From Sagittula sp048553715 (lineage in GTDB: Bacteria > Pseudomonadota > Alphaproteobacteria > Rhodobacterales > Rhodobacteraceae): a DNA stretch of 64,000 nt. Where the stretch lies: positions 248,001-312,000 of the forward strand of contig NZ_JBLZNC010000003.1 of the NCBI RefSeq assembly GCF_048553715.1, in the 5' to 3' direction. The notes under the pieces were generated by a model. That model searched no databases and was not told where the DNA came from. It saw nothing but the letters and a program-made list of their open reading frames with translations. Shown here piece by piece: positions 8,422 through 17,222 of the stretch; within the stretch, counting starts at the first letter, position 1, and every line of letters begins with the position of its first letter. The translations under genes were made by a program, and so were the position numbers.

Positions 8422-9365
8422 TGGCCTTGGCGATGCTGGTGGCCTTGGCCATAGACGCGCAGGTCGGCTGGCCGGACCGGCTGTTTCGCGCCGTGGGCCA
8501 TCCCGTGGTCTGGATGGGGCGTCTGATCTCGGCGCTGGAGCGGCGGTTCAATACAGGCTCACGGGGCGCGCGCATCGCGGCGGGCGCTTTGACGGTTGTG
8601 ATGGTCTGCGGCCTGTCTGGCGGGCTGGCGGCGCTGGTGGCTTGGGCCTTGCCTGCGGGATGGGTTGGGGCGGTGGTGCTTGGCGTGCTTGCATGGCCCT
8701 TTGTGGCGGCGCGGTCGTTGCATGACCATGTCGACGCTGTGGCGCAGCCCTTGGCCCAAGGGGATCTGGCGGCGGCGCGACAGGCGGTGGCCATGATCGT
8801 CGGGCGGGATGTGACGCGGCTTGATACCGCAGGGGTGGCCCGTGCGGGCATCGAAAGCCTGTCCGAGAACGCCTCTGACGGGGTGATCGCCCCGCTATTC
8901 TGGGGGCTGATCGCGGGGCTGCCGGGGATCGTCATCTACAAGGCGATCAACACGATGGATTCGATGATCGGCCATCGTTCGGACCGGTATGAGGCCTTTG
9001 GCAAAGCGGCTGCGCGCATTGATGACGTGGCGAACCTGTTGCCCGCGCGGCTGACCGGCGGTCTGATCGCGCTGTGGGGCGGGCGTCCCGCGTGGCGCGT
9101 GATGTGGCGTGATGCAGGCCAGCACCGCTCGCCCAATGCTGGCTGGCCCGAAGGGGCGATGGCCGGTGCAATCGGCGTGCGGCTGTCTGGGCCACGGGTG
9201 TACGAAACCCACGTGGCGCAAGAGCCGTGGTTGAACGCCGAAGGCGGTGATGCGGACGGTGCCGCCATGGTCGCGGCACTGGCGATGTTCCGGCGCGCGG
9301 TCTGGGGCGCGGCGGGCGTGCTCGGGGTGGTTATGGTGCTGGCACTGGCAGGGGGAGGCGCATGA
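8418..9365 (+). CDS. cbiB: Adenosylcobinamide-phosphate synthase
   Basis: Membrane enzyme that attaches (R)-1-amino-2-propanol phosphate to adenosylcobyric acid (CobD in Pseudomonas nomenclature). It is 315 aa with several hydrophobic segments. Family signatures are HPVVWMGRLI near the N-terminus and the long conserved block ESLSENASDGVIAPLFW followed by YKAINTMDSMIGH. It overlaps the kinase stop and the next start by ATGA-type junctions, so translation is coupled across the aminopropanol genes. Confidence 0.95.
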   Translation: MMALAMLVALAIDAQVGWPDRLFRAVGHPVVWMGRLISALERRFNTGSRGARIAAGALTVVMVCGLSGGLAALVAWALPAGWVGAVVLGVLAWPFVAARSLHDHVDAVAQPLAQGDLAAARQAVAMIVGRDVTRLDTAGVARAGIESLSENASDGVIAPLFWGLIAGLPGIVIYKAINTMDSMIGHRSDRYEAFGKAAARIDDVANLLPARLTGGLIALWGGRPAWRVMWRDAGQHRSPNAGWPEGAMAGAIGVRLSGPRVYETHVAQEPWLNAEGGDADGAAMVAALAMFRRAVWGAAGVLGVVMVLALAGGGA

Positions 9366-10336
9366 TGCGCGATCACGGCGGAAATCTGGACGCGGCGCAG
9401 GCCACATACGGCGGCGCGGCGCAGGACTGGGTCGATCTGTCCACCGGCATCAATCGTGTCAGCTACCCGCTGCCGCCAATCGCGCAGGATGCGTGGCAGG
9501 CGCTGCCCACGGCGCGCGACATGGCCGGTCTGGAACAGGCGGCGCGCCACGCCTATGGCACTGCGGCGCAGATCGTGGCCACCGCAGGGGCGCAGGCCGC
9601 CATTCAGGCGGTGCCCTTTTTGCGGCCCACGGGGCAGGCGCGCGTGCTGACGCCCACCTACAACGAACACGCCGCCTGCCTGCGCGCGAGCGGCTGGACC
9701 GTGACGGAGACGCCGGACCTGTGCAGTTTAGCCGGGGCGGATCTGGCTGTGGTTGTCACCCCGAACAATCCCGACGGCCGCATTGTCACGCCCGAGCAGC
9801 TTTTGCAGCTGGCGTCTGGCGTCGGGCTGTTGGTGGTAGACGAAAGCTTTGGCGATGCGCGTCCCGATCTGTCACTGGCGCGCCACGACCTGCCCGACAA
9901 TGTGCTGGTGCTGCGATCCTTTGGAAAGTTCTACGGGCTCGCAGGCGTGCGGCTGGGCTTTGCCATCGGCCAAGGGGCTGTGGCCACACGGCTGCGCGAA
10001 ATCGCAGGTCCCTGGCCGGTCTCCGGTCCCGCGATCACGCTGGCGCGCGCGGCGCTGACGGATGCCGCTTGGCAGGCGGAGACGGTGGAACGGCTGCATG
10101 CGGATTGCGCCCGTATGGATGCGCTGGCACAGCAGGCGGGCTGGACCCTTGCGGGCGGGACCGAGCTGTTTCGCACCTACACCACGCCGGACGCCGCTGC
10201 GGCACAGGATCATCTGGCGCGCCAGCATATCTGGTCGCGCATCTTTCCCTACAGCACACACTGGATCAGGCTGGGCCTGCCCGCACCGCAGGAATGGCCG
10301 CAGGTCGCGGCGGCGTTTGACGCGCTCCGCCGATAG
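9362..10336 (+). CDS. cobD: Threonine-phosphate decarboxylase (class I/II PLP fold)
   Basis: PLP enzyme converting L-threonine-O-3-phosphate to (R)-1-amino-2-propanol phosphate (called CobC in Pseudomonas and Rhodobacter literature). It is 324 aa. The start DHGGNLDAA and DLSTGINRVSYPLP are typical; VVTPNNPDGRI and VVDESFGDA are the cofactor-binding strands, and the Schiff-base Lys is in LRSFGKFYGLAG. It is the last gene of the run beginning with cobC. The next gene converges on it past a terminator that serves the opposite strand. Confidence 0.93.
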   Translation: MMRDHGGNLDAAQATYGGAAQDWVDLSTGINRVSYPLPPIAQDAWQALPTARDMAGLEQAARHAYGTAAQIVATAGAQAAIQAVPFLRPTGQARVLTPTYNEHAACLRASGWTVTETPDLCSLAGADLAVVVTPNNPDGRIVTPEQLLQLASGVGLLVVDESFGDARPDLSLARHDLPDNVLVLRSFGKFYGLAGVRLGFAIGQGAVATRLREIAGPWPVSGPAITLARAALTDAAWQAETVERLHADCARMDALAQQAGWTLAGGTELFRTYTTPDAAAAQDHLARQHIWSRIFPYSTHWIRLGLPAPQEWPQVAAAFDALRR

Positions 10337-10346
10337 GGCGGGCCAA

Positions 10347-10372
10347 TGAAAAAGGCGGGACCACTGGCCCCG
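10347..10372 (-). terminator. Rho-independent terminator after the carboxynorspermidine genes
   Basis: Read on the minus strand: a GGCGGG...CCCGCC stem with a purine/pyrimidine-rich loop followed by TTTTT. It lies 26 bases past the stop of the saccharopine-dehydrogenase-like gene. Confidence 0.7.
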
Positions 10373-10397
10373 CCCGTATGTTTCATGGCAAAGCCGT

Positions 10398-11651
10398 TCA
10401 GCCCGCGTAGTCGGTCCAGGGCATGTCCTCGCCCTTAAGCCCGCCTTTGATGACGCGGGTCGGCAGGCCGATCCCGTCCAGCAGGGTGAAGAACGGCTTG
10501 GGGTCCAGCTCTTCGACGTTTTTCATCGTCTTGGCATCCCATTCACCGGTGGCCACCAGCATCGCCGCTGCAACCGGCGGCACGCCTGCGGTGTAGGAAA
10601 TCCCTTGGCTGCCCACCTCGTTGAACGCGTCCTTGTGGTCGGCGACGTTATAGACGAACAGCTCGATCTCCTCGCCGTCCTTCACGCCTTTGACCAGATC
10701 ACCGATGCAGGTCTTGCCGGTGTATTCGGGCGCAAGGCTTGCGGGATCGGGCAGGCAGGCCTTGACCACCTTCAGCGGCACCACTTCGCCGCCATCGGCC
10801 AGTTTCACCGGCTGTTCGGACAGAAGGCCGATGTTTTTCAACACGGTAAAGACGTTGATGTAGTGGTCGCCAAAGCCCATCCAGAAGCGCACGTCGGCCT
10901 GCGGGTAGTTGGTCGCCAGCGAATGCACCTCGTCGTGGCCGGACTGGTAGGCCTTGGACGGGCCAACCACCGGCAGATCCCATTCGTGGCCAGAGGCGAA
11001 CATGGTCGTCTCTTTCCACTGCTGGTCTTCCCAGTAGTAGACGACGCCCGTGAACTCGCGAAAGTTGATCTCGGGGTCAAAGTTGGTCGCGAAATACTTG
11101 CCGTGCGAACCTGCGTTGATGTCGACGATGTCGATGCTCTTGACCTCGTCCATCTGGTCGATGGCAAAGCGGGCAAAGGCATTCACCACGCCCGGATCGA
11201 AACCGGCACCAAGGATCGCGGTCACGCCCTTTTCCGCGCAGGTGTCGCGGCGCTTCCACTCGTAGTTGGCGTACCACGGCGGGGTCTCGCAGATCTTGTC
11301 GGGCTCTTCGTGGATGGCCGTGTCGATATAGGCGGCGCCGGTTTCGATGCAGGCGTCCAGCACGTGCATGTTCACAAAGGCGGTGCCCACGTTGATGACG
11401 ATCTGCGCGCCGGTCTTGTTGATCAGGGATGCGACCTCGGCGGATTGGGTGGCGTCCACTGCATGGGCGTCAAACGTGCCCTCCACCTTCATGGCGGATT
11501 TCTCATGCACGCTGGCGATGATCGCGTCGCATTTGGATTTCGTGCGGCTTGCGATATGCAGATCACCCAGCACGTCATTGTTCTGGGCGCATTTGTGCGC
11601 CACCACTTGCGCGACGCCACCGGCGCCGATGATGAGAACGTTCTTCTTCAA
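10398..11651 (-). CDS. Carboxynorspermidine/carboxyspermidine dehydrogenase (saccharopine dehydrogenase family)
   Basis: Reductively condenses L-aspartate beta-semialdehyde with a diamine (putrescine or diaminopropane) to give carboxy(nor)spermidine, the alternative polyamine route. It is 417 aa with an N-terminal Rossmann fold, IGAGGVAQVVAHK at residues 7-19, then IASRTKSKC. The HEEPDKICETPPWYANYEW segment and ILGAGFDPGVVNAFA are typical of this subfamily and separate it from lysine-pathway saccharopine dehydrogenases. It lies 43 bases downstream of nspC on the same strand, confirming the pathway. The two genes interrupt the cobalamin locus. Confidence 0.9.
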   Translation of the reverse strand: MKKNVLIIGAGGVAQVVAHKCAQNNDVLGDLHIASRTKSKCDAIIASVHEKSAMKVEGTFDAHAVDATQSAEVASLINKTGAQIVINVGTAFVNMHVLDACIETGAAYIDTAIHEEPDKICETPPWYANYEWKRRDTCAEKGVTAILGAGFDPGVVNAFARFAIDQMDEVKSIDIVDINAGSHGKYFATNFDPEINFREFTGVVYYWEDQQWKETTMFASGHEWDLPVVGPSKAYQSGHDEVHSLATNYPQADVRFWMGFGDHYINVFTVLKNIGLLSEQPVKLADGGEVVPLKVVKACLPDPASLAPEYTGKTCIGDLVKGVKDGEEIELFVYNVADHKDAFNEVGSQGISYTAGVPPVAAAMLVATGEWDAKTMKNVEELDPKPFFTLLDGIGLPTRVIKGGLKGEDMPWTDYAG

Positions 11652-11694
11652 GTCAGAACTCCCTTTGATGAAGGCCCCGCAAGGGGGCGGTCAC

Positions 11695-12786
11695 TCACGA
11701 CAGGGCAGCCGCGAAATCGTCGTAGGTAAAAGAGCGCACCAGCCGCTCCGATCCGTCAAGCTCGCGGATCGCAATGGCTGGCATCTGCACGCCGTTAAAC
11801 CAGTTTTTCTTAACCATTGTGTAACCGGCGGCGTCCTGCATGGACAGCCGGTCACCGGGTTTCAGGGCGTGATCGAATTTGAATTCGCCAAAAATGTCAC
11901 CGGCCAGACAGCTTTTGCCGCAGATCATCCATTCCTGATCGCCGCGTTCCGCCATCTTGGCGCTTTCGCGGTAGATCAGCAGATCCAGCATATGCGCCTC
12001 GATCGAGCTGTCGACGATGGCAAGGTTCTTGCCGTTGTGCAGCGTGTCCAGAACGGTGACCTCCAGCGTGGTGGAATTGGTGATCGCCGCCTCGCCGGGT
12101 TCAAGGTAGACCTGCACCTCGTTCTCGCCGGCAAAGCGTTTGAGCCGCTCGGCAAAGCGGTCCAGCGGGTAGCCCTCGCCGGTGAAATGGATGCCGCCGC
12201 CAAGCGAGATCCACTCCATCCGTTTGATCAGCGCGCCAAAGCGGTCCTCGATCTGGCCCAGCATCTCGTCGAACCGCTCAAAGCTGTCGTTTTCGCAGTT
12301 GTTGTGGAACATGAAGCCGGACACCAGATCGGCCACGGGGGCGATGTCCTCGGGCGTGTGTTCGCCCAGACGGCTGAAGGGGCGGGCCGGATCGGCCAGA
12401 TCGAATTCCGACGTCGACACACCGGGGTTCACCCGCAGGCCGCGGGTGTGGCCGCGCGACTGCGCCTCGAACCGCTGCAACTGCTGGGCGGTGTTGAAGA
12501 TCACCTTGTCCGAAGAGGCCAGCACCTCTGCCATCTCGTCCGGCGCCCATGCGACGGAATAGGCGTGGGTCTCACCGGGAAATTTCTCGCGCCCCAGCTT
12601 CATCTCGAACAGCGACGACGAGGTGGTGCCATCCATATACTCGGACATGAAATCGAACACCGACCATGTGGCGAAACATTTCAGTGCCAACAGCGCCTTT
12701 GCGCCGGACTTTTCCCGCAGATGGGCGATCTTCTCCATATTGGGAAGAAGGCGGGATTTGTCGATCAGGTAATAGGGGGTCTGCAT
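11695..12786 (-). CDS. nspC: Carboxynorspermidine decarboxylase
   Basis: PLP-dependent alanine-racemase-fold decarboxylase that converts carboxy(nor)spermidine to (nor)spermidine. It is 363 aa, the normal length. It opens with TPYYLIDKSRL; the PLP Lys fits ALLALKCFATWSVF; the glycine-rich phosphate loop is SLGGGIHFTGEGYP, and GKSCLAGDIFGEF supplies the substrate-side Cys. It is first of a two-gene operon with the dehydrogenase. Alphaproteobacteria use this pair to make spermidine; the exact product here is not determined by sequence. Confidence 0.93.
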   Translation of the reverse strand: MQTPYYLIDKSRLLPNMEKIAHLREKSGAKALLALKCFATWSVFDFMSEYMDGTTSSSLFEMKLGREKFPGETHAYSVAWAPDEMAEVLASSDKVIFNTAQQLQRFEAQSRGHTRGLRVNPGVSTSEFDLADPARPFSRLGEHTPEDIAPVADLVSGFMFHNNCENDSFERFDEMLGQIEDRFGALIKRMEWISLGGGIHFTGEGYPLDRFAERLKRFAGENEVQVYLEPGEAAITNSTTLEVTVLDTLHNGKNLAIVDSSIEAHMLDLLIYRESAKMAERGDQEWMICGKSCLAGDIFGEFKFDHALKPGDRLSMQDAAGYTMVKKNWFNGVQMPAIAIRELDGSERLVRSFTYDDFAAALS

Positions 12787-12876
12787 GGCGGCGGGCCTTT
12801 CCTGTGCGCAAAGGACAAAGCGGTCACGCGGCGTGTAGCGGGTCTGCGCCTCTGCCGCAATTGGCGATGTGGGGCG

Positions 12877-14322
12877 TCAGCGCGCAAGATCCAGCAATCC
12901 GGCCACATCCAGATGCGTCTCAAGGTGATCGGCCAGCGCATCCAGCGTGGCGTCCACCGTCGCGTCATAGCTGTCCGTGGCCGCAGTCGCCCCCAGATCC
13001 GCCAGCCACGCCGCACGAAAGGCATCATCGCTGAACATGCCGTGCAAGTAGCTGCCCTGCACCCGGCCATCCGCAGACCGCGCCCCGTCGGGCTGTGCGT
13101 CCAGCATGGCAAAGGGGCGGTCGCAATCGGCTCCTGTGGTGCGGCCGATGTGGATCTCGTAGCCCTGAAAGGGCAGGGCGGTGGCGGCATGGCGGGCGGT
13201 CACGCGGGTCAGACGTTTGTCGCCGGTCATGGTGGTGGTCACATCCAGCAAGCCCAGCCCGGCGGTCTCGCCTGCCGGCCCTTCGATGCCATCGGGATCG
13301 CGCACCACATGCCCCAGCATCTGGTAGCCGCCGCAAATCCCCAGAATGCGCCCGCCGCGCCGGTGATGCGCCAAAAGGTCGATGTCCCACCCTTGGGCGC
13401 GCAGAAACGCCAGATCGCCACGGGTGGATTTCGACCCGGGCAGGATCACCAGATCCGCATCACCGGGAATCGGCTGTCCCGCTCCCAGCATCGTCAGCCG
13501 CACCGACGGCTCCTGCGCCAGCGGGTCGAGGTCATCGAAATTGGCGATCCGCGACAGATGCAGGCAGACGATGTGCAGCCCGTCAGCGGCGTCGTTGGAC
13601 CGGATGTCCTGCGCGTCCTCGGCGGGCAGTTTCCACGCATCCGTAAACCACGGGGCCGTGCCAAAGCCGGGCCAGCCGGTATGCCGCGCGATAAAGTCAT
13701 AGCCGTCGTCGAACAGGCGCGGGTCGCCACGGAACTTGTTGACGACAAAGCCCGCGATGCGGTTGCGGTCCCCGTCCGGTAGCACCGCTTGGGTACCCAC
13801 GATCTGCGCGATCACGCCGCCCCGGTCGATGTCCCCGATCAGCACCACGGGCAGCGCCGCGGCCTCGGCAAAGCCCATGTTGGCAATGTCACCGGCGCGC
13901 AGATTGACCTCCGCCGGAGAGCCCGCGCCTTCGACAATCACCAGATCATGCTGCGCTTTCAGGCGGTGGAAGCTGTCCATCACATGCGCCATCAGCTGCG
14001 GCTTCAGTGCTGCGTAATCGCGCGCGCGCACTGTGGCCAGACGCTTGCCCTGCACGATCACCTGACTGCCCACATCGGTTTCCGGTTTCAGCAGGACGGG
14101 GTTCATATCCACCACAGGCTCCAGCCCGCAGGCCCGCGCCTGCAAGGCCTGCGCCCGCCCGATCTCGCCCCCGTCAGCGGTCACGGCGGCGTTGTTGGAC
14201 ATGTTCTGCGGCTTGAAGGGGGCGACCGACAAACCGCGCCTGCGCGCCGCGCGACACAGGCCCGCCACCAGCACCGATTTGCCCACGTTGGACCCGGTCC
14301 CCTGCATCATCAAAGCTGGCAT
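12877..14322 (-). CDS. cobQ: Cobyric acid synthase (glutamine-hydrolysing)
   Basis: Amidates the b, d, e and g side chains of adenosylcobyrinic acid a,c-diamide using glutamine and ATP. It is 481 aa. The N-terminal dethiobiotin-synthetase-like ATP domain starts MQGTGSNVGKSVLVAGL and continues SVAPFKPQNMSNNA; the C-terminal class I amidotransferase domain carries LGICGGYQMLG with the nucleophilic Cys, and the catalytic His is in SYLHGMF. It stands alone on the minus strand with spacers on both sides. Confidence 0.96.
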   Translation of the reverse strand: MPALMMQGTGSNVGKSVLVAGLCRAARRRGLSVAPFKPQNMSNNAAVTADGGEIGRAQALQARACGLEPVVDMNPVLLKPETDVGSQVIVQGKRLATVRARDYAALKPQLMAHVMDSFHRLKAQHDLVIVEGAGSPAEVNLRAGDIANMGFAEAAALPVVLIGDIDRGGVIAQIVGTQAVLPDGDRNRIAGFVVNKFRGDPRLFDDGYDFIARHTGWPGFGTAPWFTDAWKLPAEDAQDIRSNDAADGLHIVCLHLSRIANFDDLDPLAQEPSVRLTMLGAGQPIPGDADLVILPGSKSTRGDLAFLRAQGWDIDLLAHHRRGGRILGICGGYQMLGHVVRDPDGIEGPAGETAGLGLLDVTTTMTGDKRLTRVTARHAATALPFQGYEIHIGRTTGADCDRPFAMLDAQPDGARSADGRVQGSYLHGMFSDDAFRAAWLADLGATAATDSYDATVDATLDALADHLETHLDVAGLLDLAR

Positions 14323-14383
14323 GGCGCGCCCCTCCCGTCATCAATCCGAGCGGTGATACGCCCGCTCGCCCGCAACAACAAGA

Positions 14384-14644
14384 TCAGCCATCATCCCCGG
14401 GCAGGGGCAGTTGCGCCAGATGATATTCGCGGGCAAAGCGCGAGGCGGGCTTGGCCACAAACAGGGCCGAGCCGATCACGAACAACCATGTGGCCACGGT
14501 CTGCGTGCTGTCCCAGAAAAACAGAACCGACCCCACAAGAAACGCGAGCCCCGCAAGAAAATCGACCGTGGTGTAAAGCCGTTCGTAAAAGCCATAGACC
14601 TCCTGGTGCTTTGGCGTGGCGTCGTGCAGATCGGTGTTGAACAT
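14384..14644 (-). CDS. YrhK-like small membrane protein
   Basis: An 86-aa protein with two hydrophobic segments: about residues 26-46 (TTVDFLAGLAFLVGSVLFFW) and about 50-66 (TVATWLFVIGSALFVAKPAS). The pattern YERLYTTVDFLAG and LFVIGSALF matches the YrhK domain, whose function is unknown. It sits between cobQ and cobO on the same strand; that position may or may not mean a link to cobalamin. Confidence 0.7.
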   Translation of the reverse strand: MFNTDLHDATPKHQEVYGFYERLYTTVDFLAGLAFLVGSVLFFWDSTQTVATWLFVIGSALFVAKPASRFAREYHLAQLPLPGDDG

Positions 14645-14720
14645 GGGGCGGCCTCTCGTCTGTGTCGCGACAAAGCTAGCCCGTGACGGTTCACGGGCCA
14701 GCGCGCCGCATCAAAGCGGC

Positions 14721-15344
14721 TTAAAACTCCACACCTTTTTGTGCTTTGATCCCGTCGCGGAAGGGGTGTTTGACCAATGTCATCTCGGTCACCAGATCGG
14801 CGGCTTCGATCAGTTCGGGTTTGGCGTTGCGCCCGGTCAGGCAGACATGGGTCATCTCGGGCTTTTGATGCAGCAGGAAATCGACCACCTCGTCGATGTC
14901 GAGATAATCATAACGCAGCGCGATGTTGATCTCATCGAGCAGCACGAACCGGATCTCGGGATCAAGGATCTGTTGCTTGGCGATCTCCCAGCCCTTTTGC
15001 GCGGCGGCGATGTCGCGCTCCTTGTCCTGCGTCTCCCAGGTGAAGCCCTCGCCGGAGATAAAGAACCGGCATTCTTTGGCGAAACGGGTGCGGATCATCT
15101 CGGCCTCGCCGGTGACCCAGTTGCCCTTGATGAATTGCACCACGGCGCAGGGCATATCGTGGGCGATACACCGCAGGATCATGCCAAACCCGCTGGAGGA
15201 TTTGCCCTTGCCCGGTCCGGTATGGACCATGATCAGGCCTTTTTCCTCGGTCTTGGTGGCCATCATGCGGTCGCGCGCGGCCTTGATCTTTTTCATCTTC
15301 TCGGCGTGGCGGGCGGCGTCGGCCTCTGTCACATCCTTTGTCAT
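14721..15344 (-). CDS. cobO: Cob(I)yrinic acid a,c-diamide adenosyltransferase
   Basis: Transfers the adenosyl group of ATP to the corrinoid cobalt (BtuR/CobO family). It is 207 aa. The P-loop is HTGPGKGKSSSGFG; further family blocks are VQFIKGNW and LLDEINIALRYDYLD, and the protein ends with the C-terminal KAQKGVEF. I chose the ATG preceded by AAGGAAAGGA rather than an upstream TTG. It is divergent from the riboswitch-controlled cobW/cobN run, with about 50 bp left for both promoters. Confidence 0.95.
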   Translation of the reverse strand: MTKDVTEADAARHAEKMKKIKAARDRMMATKTEEKGLIMVHTGPGKGKSSSGFGMILRCIAHDMPCAVVQFIKGNWVTGEAEMIRTRFAKECRFFISGEGFTWETQDKERDIAAAQKGWEIAKQQILDPEIRFVLLDEINIALRYDYLDIDEVVDFLLHQKPEMTHVCLTGRNAKPELIEAADLVTEMTLVKHPFRDGIKAQKGVEF

Positions 15345-15706
15345 GGCGCGTCCTTTCCTTGACAAGAGCCGGTGTTCCGGCGCATCTGCCTTTTGCTGGT
15401 GCCTGTCTCTAACAGGTGAAAAGGGAATGTGCAGCCTCGATACGCGGGGTCAAGCACAGCCGCCCCCGCGACCGTGACCGGAAAGGGTCCGAACCACTGA
15501 TGCCCGCGACGCGGCGTCGGGAAGGTCGGGCACCGTTTCGGCCTTGATCCCAAGGCCGTTGTTCCGCAAGCCGGGAGACCTGCCAGCCGCCGTGACACGG
15601 GCACGGGCAATTGCAACCGGGCGGGGTGATCCGGGGGAGCATGCGGGGCCGTTTTCGCAATGGCCAGCAATCCCCTTGCCGCGCGCCGACAACGAATGAG
15701 GACGCC
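15345..15706. other. Gene-free divergent regulatory region
   Basis: Spacer between cobO (minus) and the DUF1636 gene (plus). It holds the cobalamin riboswitch and then about 117 bases with several G-rich stems that probably form the expression platform; GAGGA lies just before the downstream ATG. An open frame through it has no coding character. Confidence 0.7.
15395..15590 (+). promoter_or_regulatory. Cobalamin (AdoCbl) riboswitch
   Basis: Canonical elements appear in order: GGTGCC at the 5' end, AACAGGTGAAAAGGGAA (15411-15427), the GCCCCCGC-like core CCGCCCCCGCGACCGT (about 15460-15474), ACCACTGA (about 15493), GGGAAGG (about 15519) and the B12 box AAGCCGGGAGACCTGCC (15568-15584). It precedes the DUF1636-cobW-cobN run by about 117 bases, so high adenosylcobalamin should shut that operon. 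The exact ends are approximate. Confidence 0.93.
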
Positions 15707-16120
15707 ATGACCGACACGGTCATCGAAGCCGCCAAGGACGCAGAGAACCGCGCCACAGCGCCTGTCGAACTGCTGGTCTGTGTGAAATGCCGCGGCCAGT
15801 CCGAGGTGCCCGCCGACGACCGCCGCCCCGGGCAGGCGTTGTATGATGCGCTGACGGGCGGTGATATCCCCGCAGGCGTGCGCGTGACGGCGGTGGAATG
15901 CCTGCAAAACTGCGAGGCCGGCTGCACTGTGGCCTTGCGGGGCGGGGACCGCTGGACCTACGTTTATGGCAATCTCGACGACGCGGCCCATGCGCCGATG
16001 CTGCTGGACGGCGCGGCGCGCTATCACGCGACGACGGACGGGCTGATCCCGTGGCGCGAACGTCCCGACCATTTCAAGCGCAACTGTGTGGCGCGTATTC
16101 CCCCTGCGACAAAGGACTGA
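15707..16120 (+). CDS. DUF1636 protein (thioredoxin-like metal-binding)
   Basis: A 137-aa protein with clustered cysteines: C25 and C28 (CVKC) and C65, C69, C73 (CLQNCEAGC), the pattern of DUF1636, related to the 2Fe-2S thioredoxin-like ferredoxin fold. Proteins of this family commonly sit beside cobW and cobN; a role in metal handling is inferred. It is first in the riboswitch-controlled operon and stands 3 bases from cobW. The start is the ATG with GAGGACGCC upstream; the longer frame crosses riboswitch sequence. Confidence 0.83.
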   Translation: MTDTVIEAAKDAENRATAPVELLVCVKCRGQSEVPADDRRPGQALYDALTGGDIPAGVRVTAVECLQNCEAGCTVALRGGDRWTYVYGNLDDAAHAPMLLDGAARYHATTDGLIPWRERPDHFKRNCVARIPPATKD

Positions 16121-16123
16121 CCC

Positions 16124-17176
16124 ATGACCGATCTTGCAAAACTGCCTGTCACCGTGATCACGGGCTTTCTGGGCTCCGGCAAGACCACGCTGGTGCGCCA
16201 TCTGATGCAGAACCCGGGCGGCAAGCGTCTGGCGGTGGTTGTCAATGAATTCGGCGATGCGGGCGTGGACGGCGACATCCTGAAATCCTGCGCCATCCCC
16301 GATTGCCCTGCCGAGAACATCATGGAGCTGGCGAACGGCTGCATCTGTTGCACCGTGGCCGATGACTTTATTCCCACCATCGAGGCGCTGATGGCGCTGG
16401 ACCCGCGCCCCGAACATATCCTGATCGAAACCTCCGGTCTGGCGCTGCCCAAACCGCTGCTGAAGGCGTTCGACTGGCCCGATATCCGCTCCAAGATCAC
16501 GGTGGACGGCGTGATTGCGCTGGCTGACGCCGAGGCCGTGGCCGCCGGTCGCTTTGCCCCCGATGTGGCGGCGGTGGACGCACAGCGCATCGCCGATGAC
16601 AGCATCGATCATGAAACCCCGCTGTCCGAGGTGTTCGAGGATCAGATCTCCTGCGCCGACATTATCCTGCTGACCAAGCCTGATCTCGCCGGGCCAGAGG
16701 GCGTGGCGCGTGCTAAAGAGATCATCGCAGCCGAGGCCCCCCGCCCGCTGCCCGTGGTCGAAGTCGCCGAGGGCGTGGTGGACCCGCGCGTGATCCTCGG
16801 GCTTGAAGCGGCGGCAGAGGATGACATGGACGCCCGCCCCAGCCATCACGACGGCCACCACGATCACGAACATGACGATTTCGATTCCATCGTGGTCGAG
16901 CTGCCCGAACAACAAAGCCCCGAGGCGCTGGTGACGGCGATCGAACGGCTCGCCAACGAGCTCAACATCCTGCGGGTCAAGGGCTACGCCAGCGTGCAGG
17001 GCAAGCCGATGCGCCTGTTGGTGCAGGCGGTGGGGGCGCGGGTGCGCCACCAATACGACCGCCCCTGGGCCAAGGACGAGCCGCGCCGCAGCCGCGTTGT
17101 GGTGATCGGGGAGCATGACGACATCAAGGTCGCCGAAATCCACGCCATCCTCGGGGCAGAAACCGCGCCTGCGTAG
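16124..17176 (+). CDS. cobW: Cobalamin biosynthesis GTPase CobW (COG0523 metallochaperone)
   Basis: G3E-family GTPase thought to deliver Co(II) to the CobN chelatase. It is 350 aa. The P-loop GFLGSGKTT lies near residues 14-22, the metal-site CxCC is in ELANGCICCTV, and TKPD is the guanine-specificity-like motif. A His/Asp-rich segment (HHDGHHDHEHDD, about residues 244-255) is a likely extra metal-binding loop. It lies directly before cobN. A short palindrome follows immediately after the stop. Confidence 0.94.
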   Translation: MTDLAKLPVTVITGFLGSGKTTLVRHLMQNPGGKRLAVVVNEFGDAGVDGDILKSCAIPDCPAENIMELANGCICCTVADDFIPTIEALMALDPRPEHILIETSGLALPKPLLKAFDWPDIRSKITVDGVIALADAEAVAAGRFAPDVAAVDAQRIADDSIDHETPLSEVFEDQISCADIILLTKPDLAGPEGVARAKEIIAAEAPRPLPVVEVAEGVVDPRVILGLEAAAEDDMDARPSHHDGHHDHEHDDFDSIVVELPEQQSPEALVTAIERLANELNILRVKGYASVQGKPMRLLVQAVGARVRHQYDRPWAKDEPRRSRVVVIGEHDDIKVAEIHAILGAETAPA

Positions 17177-17195
17177 GGTGGGTTTTCAACCCACC
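17177..17195. repeat. REP-like palindrome after cobW
   Basis: GGTGGGTT, TTC loop, AACCCACC: an 8-bp perfect stem that starts one base after the cobW stop. There is no T-tract, so it is more like a dispersed intergenic palindrome than a terminator. It lies inside the operon, 27 bases before the cobN start. Confidence 0.5.
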
Positions 17196-17222
17196 TGCCG
17201 CCGAGGTTGCTAAGGGCATCCC

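Noticed and set aside
11347..13782. Long plus-strand open frame of 811 codons
   Set aside because: It runs antisense to nspC, the dehydrogenase and cobQ, all of which have strong family motifs. It is a high-GC shadow frame with no domain and a composition of antisense type.
14384..14644. Cobalt transporter component (CbtB-like) for the small membrane protein in the cob locus
   Set aside because: No His-rich metal motif; the pattern fits YrhK better.
15341..17143. Minus-strand open frame of 600 codons
   Set aside because: Covers the cobalamin riboswitch, DUF1636 and cobW in antisense; no recognisable domain.
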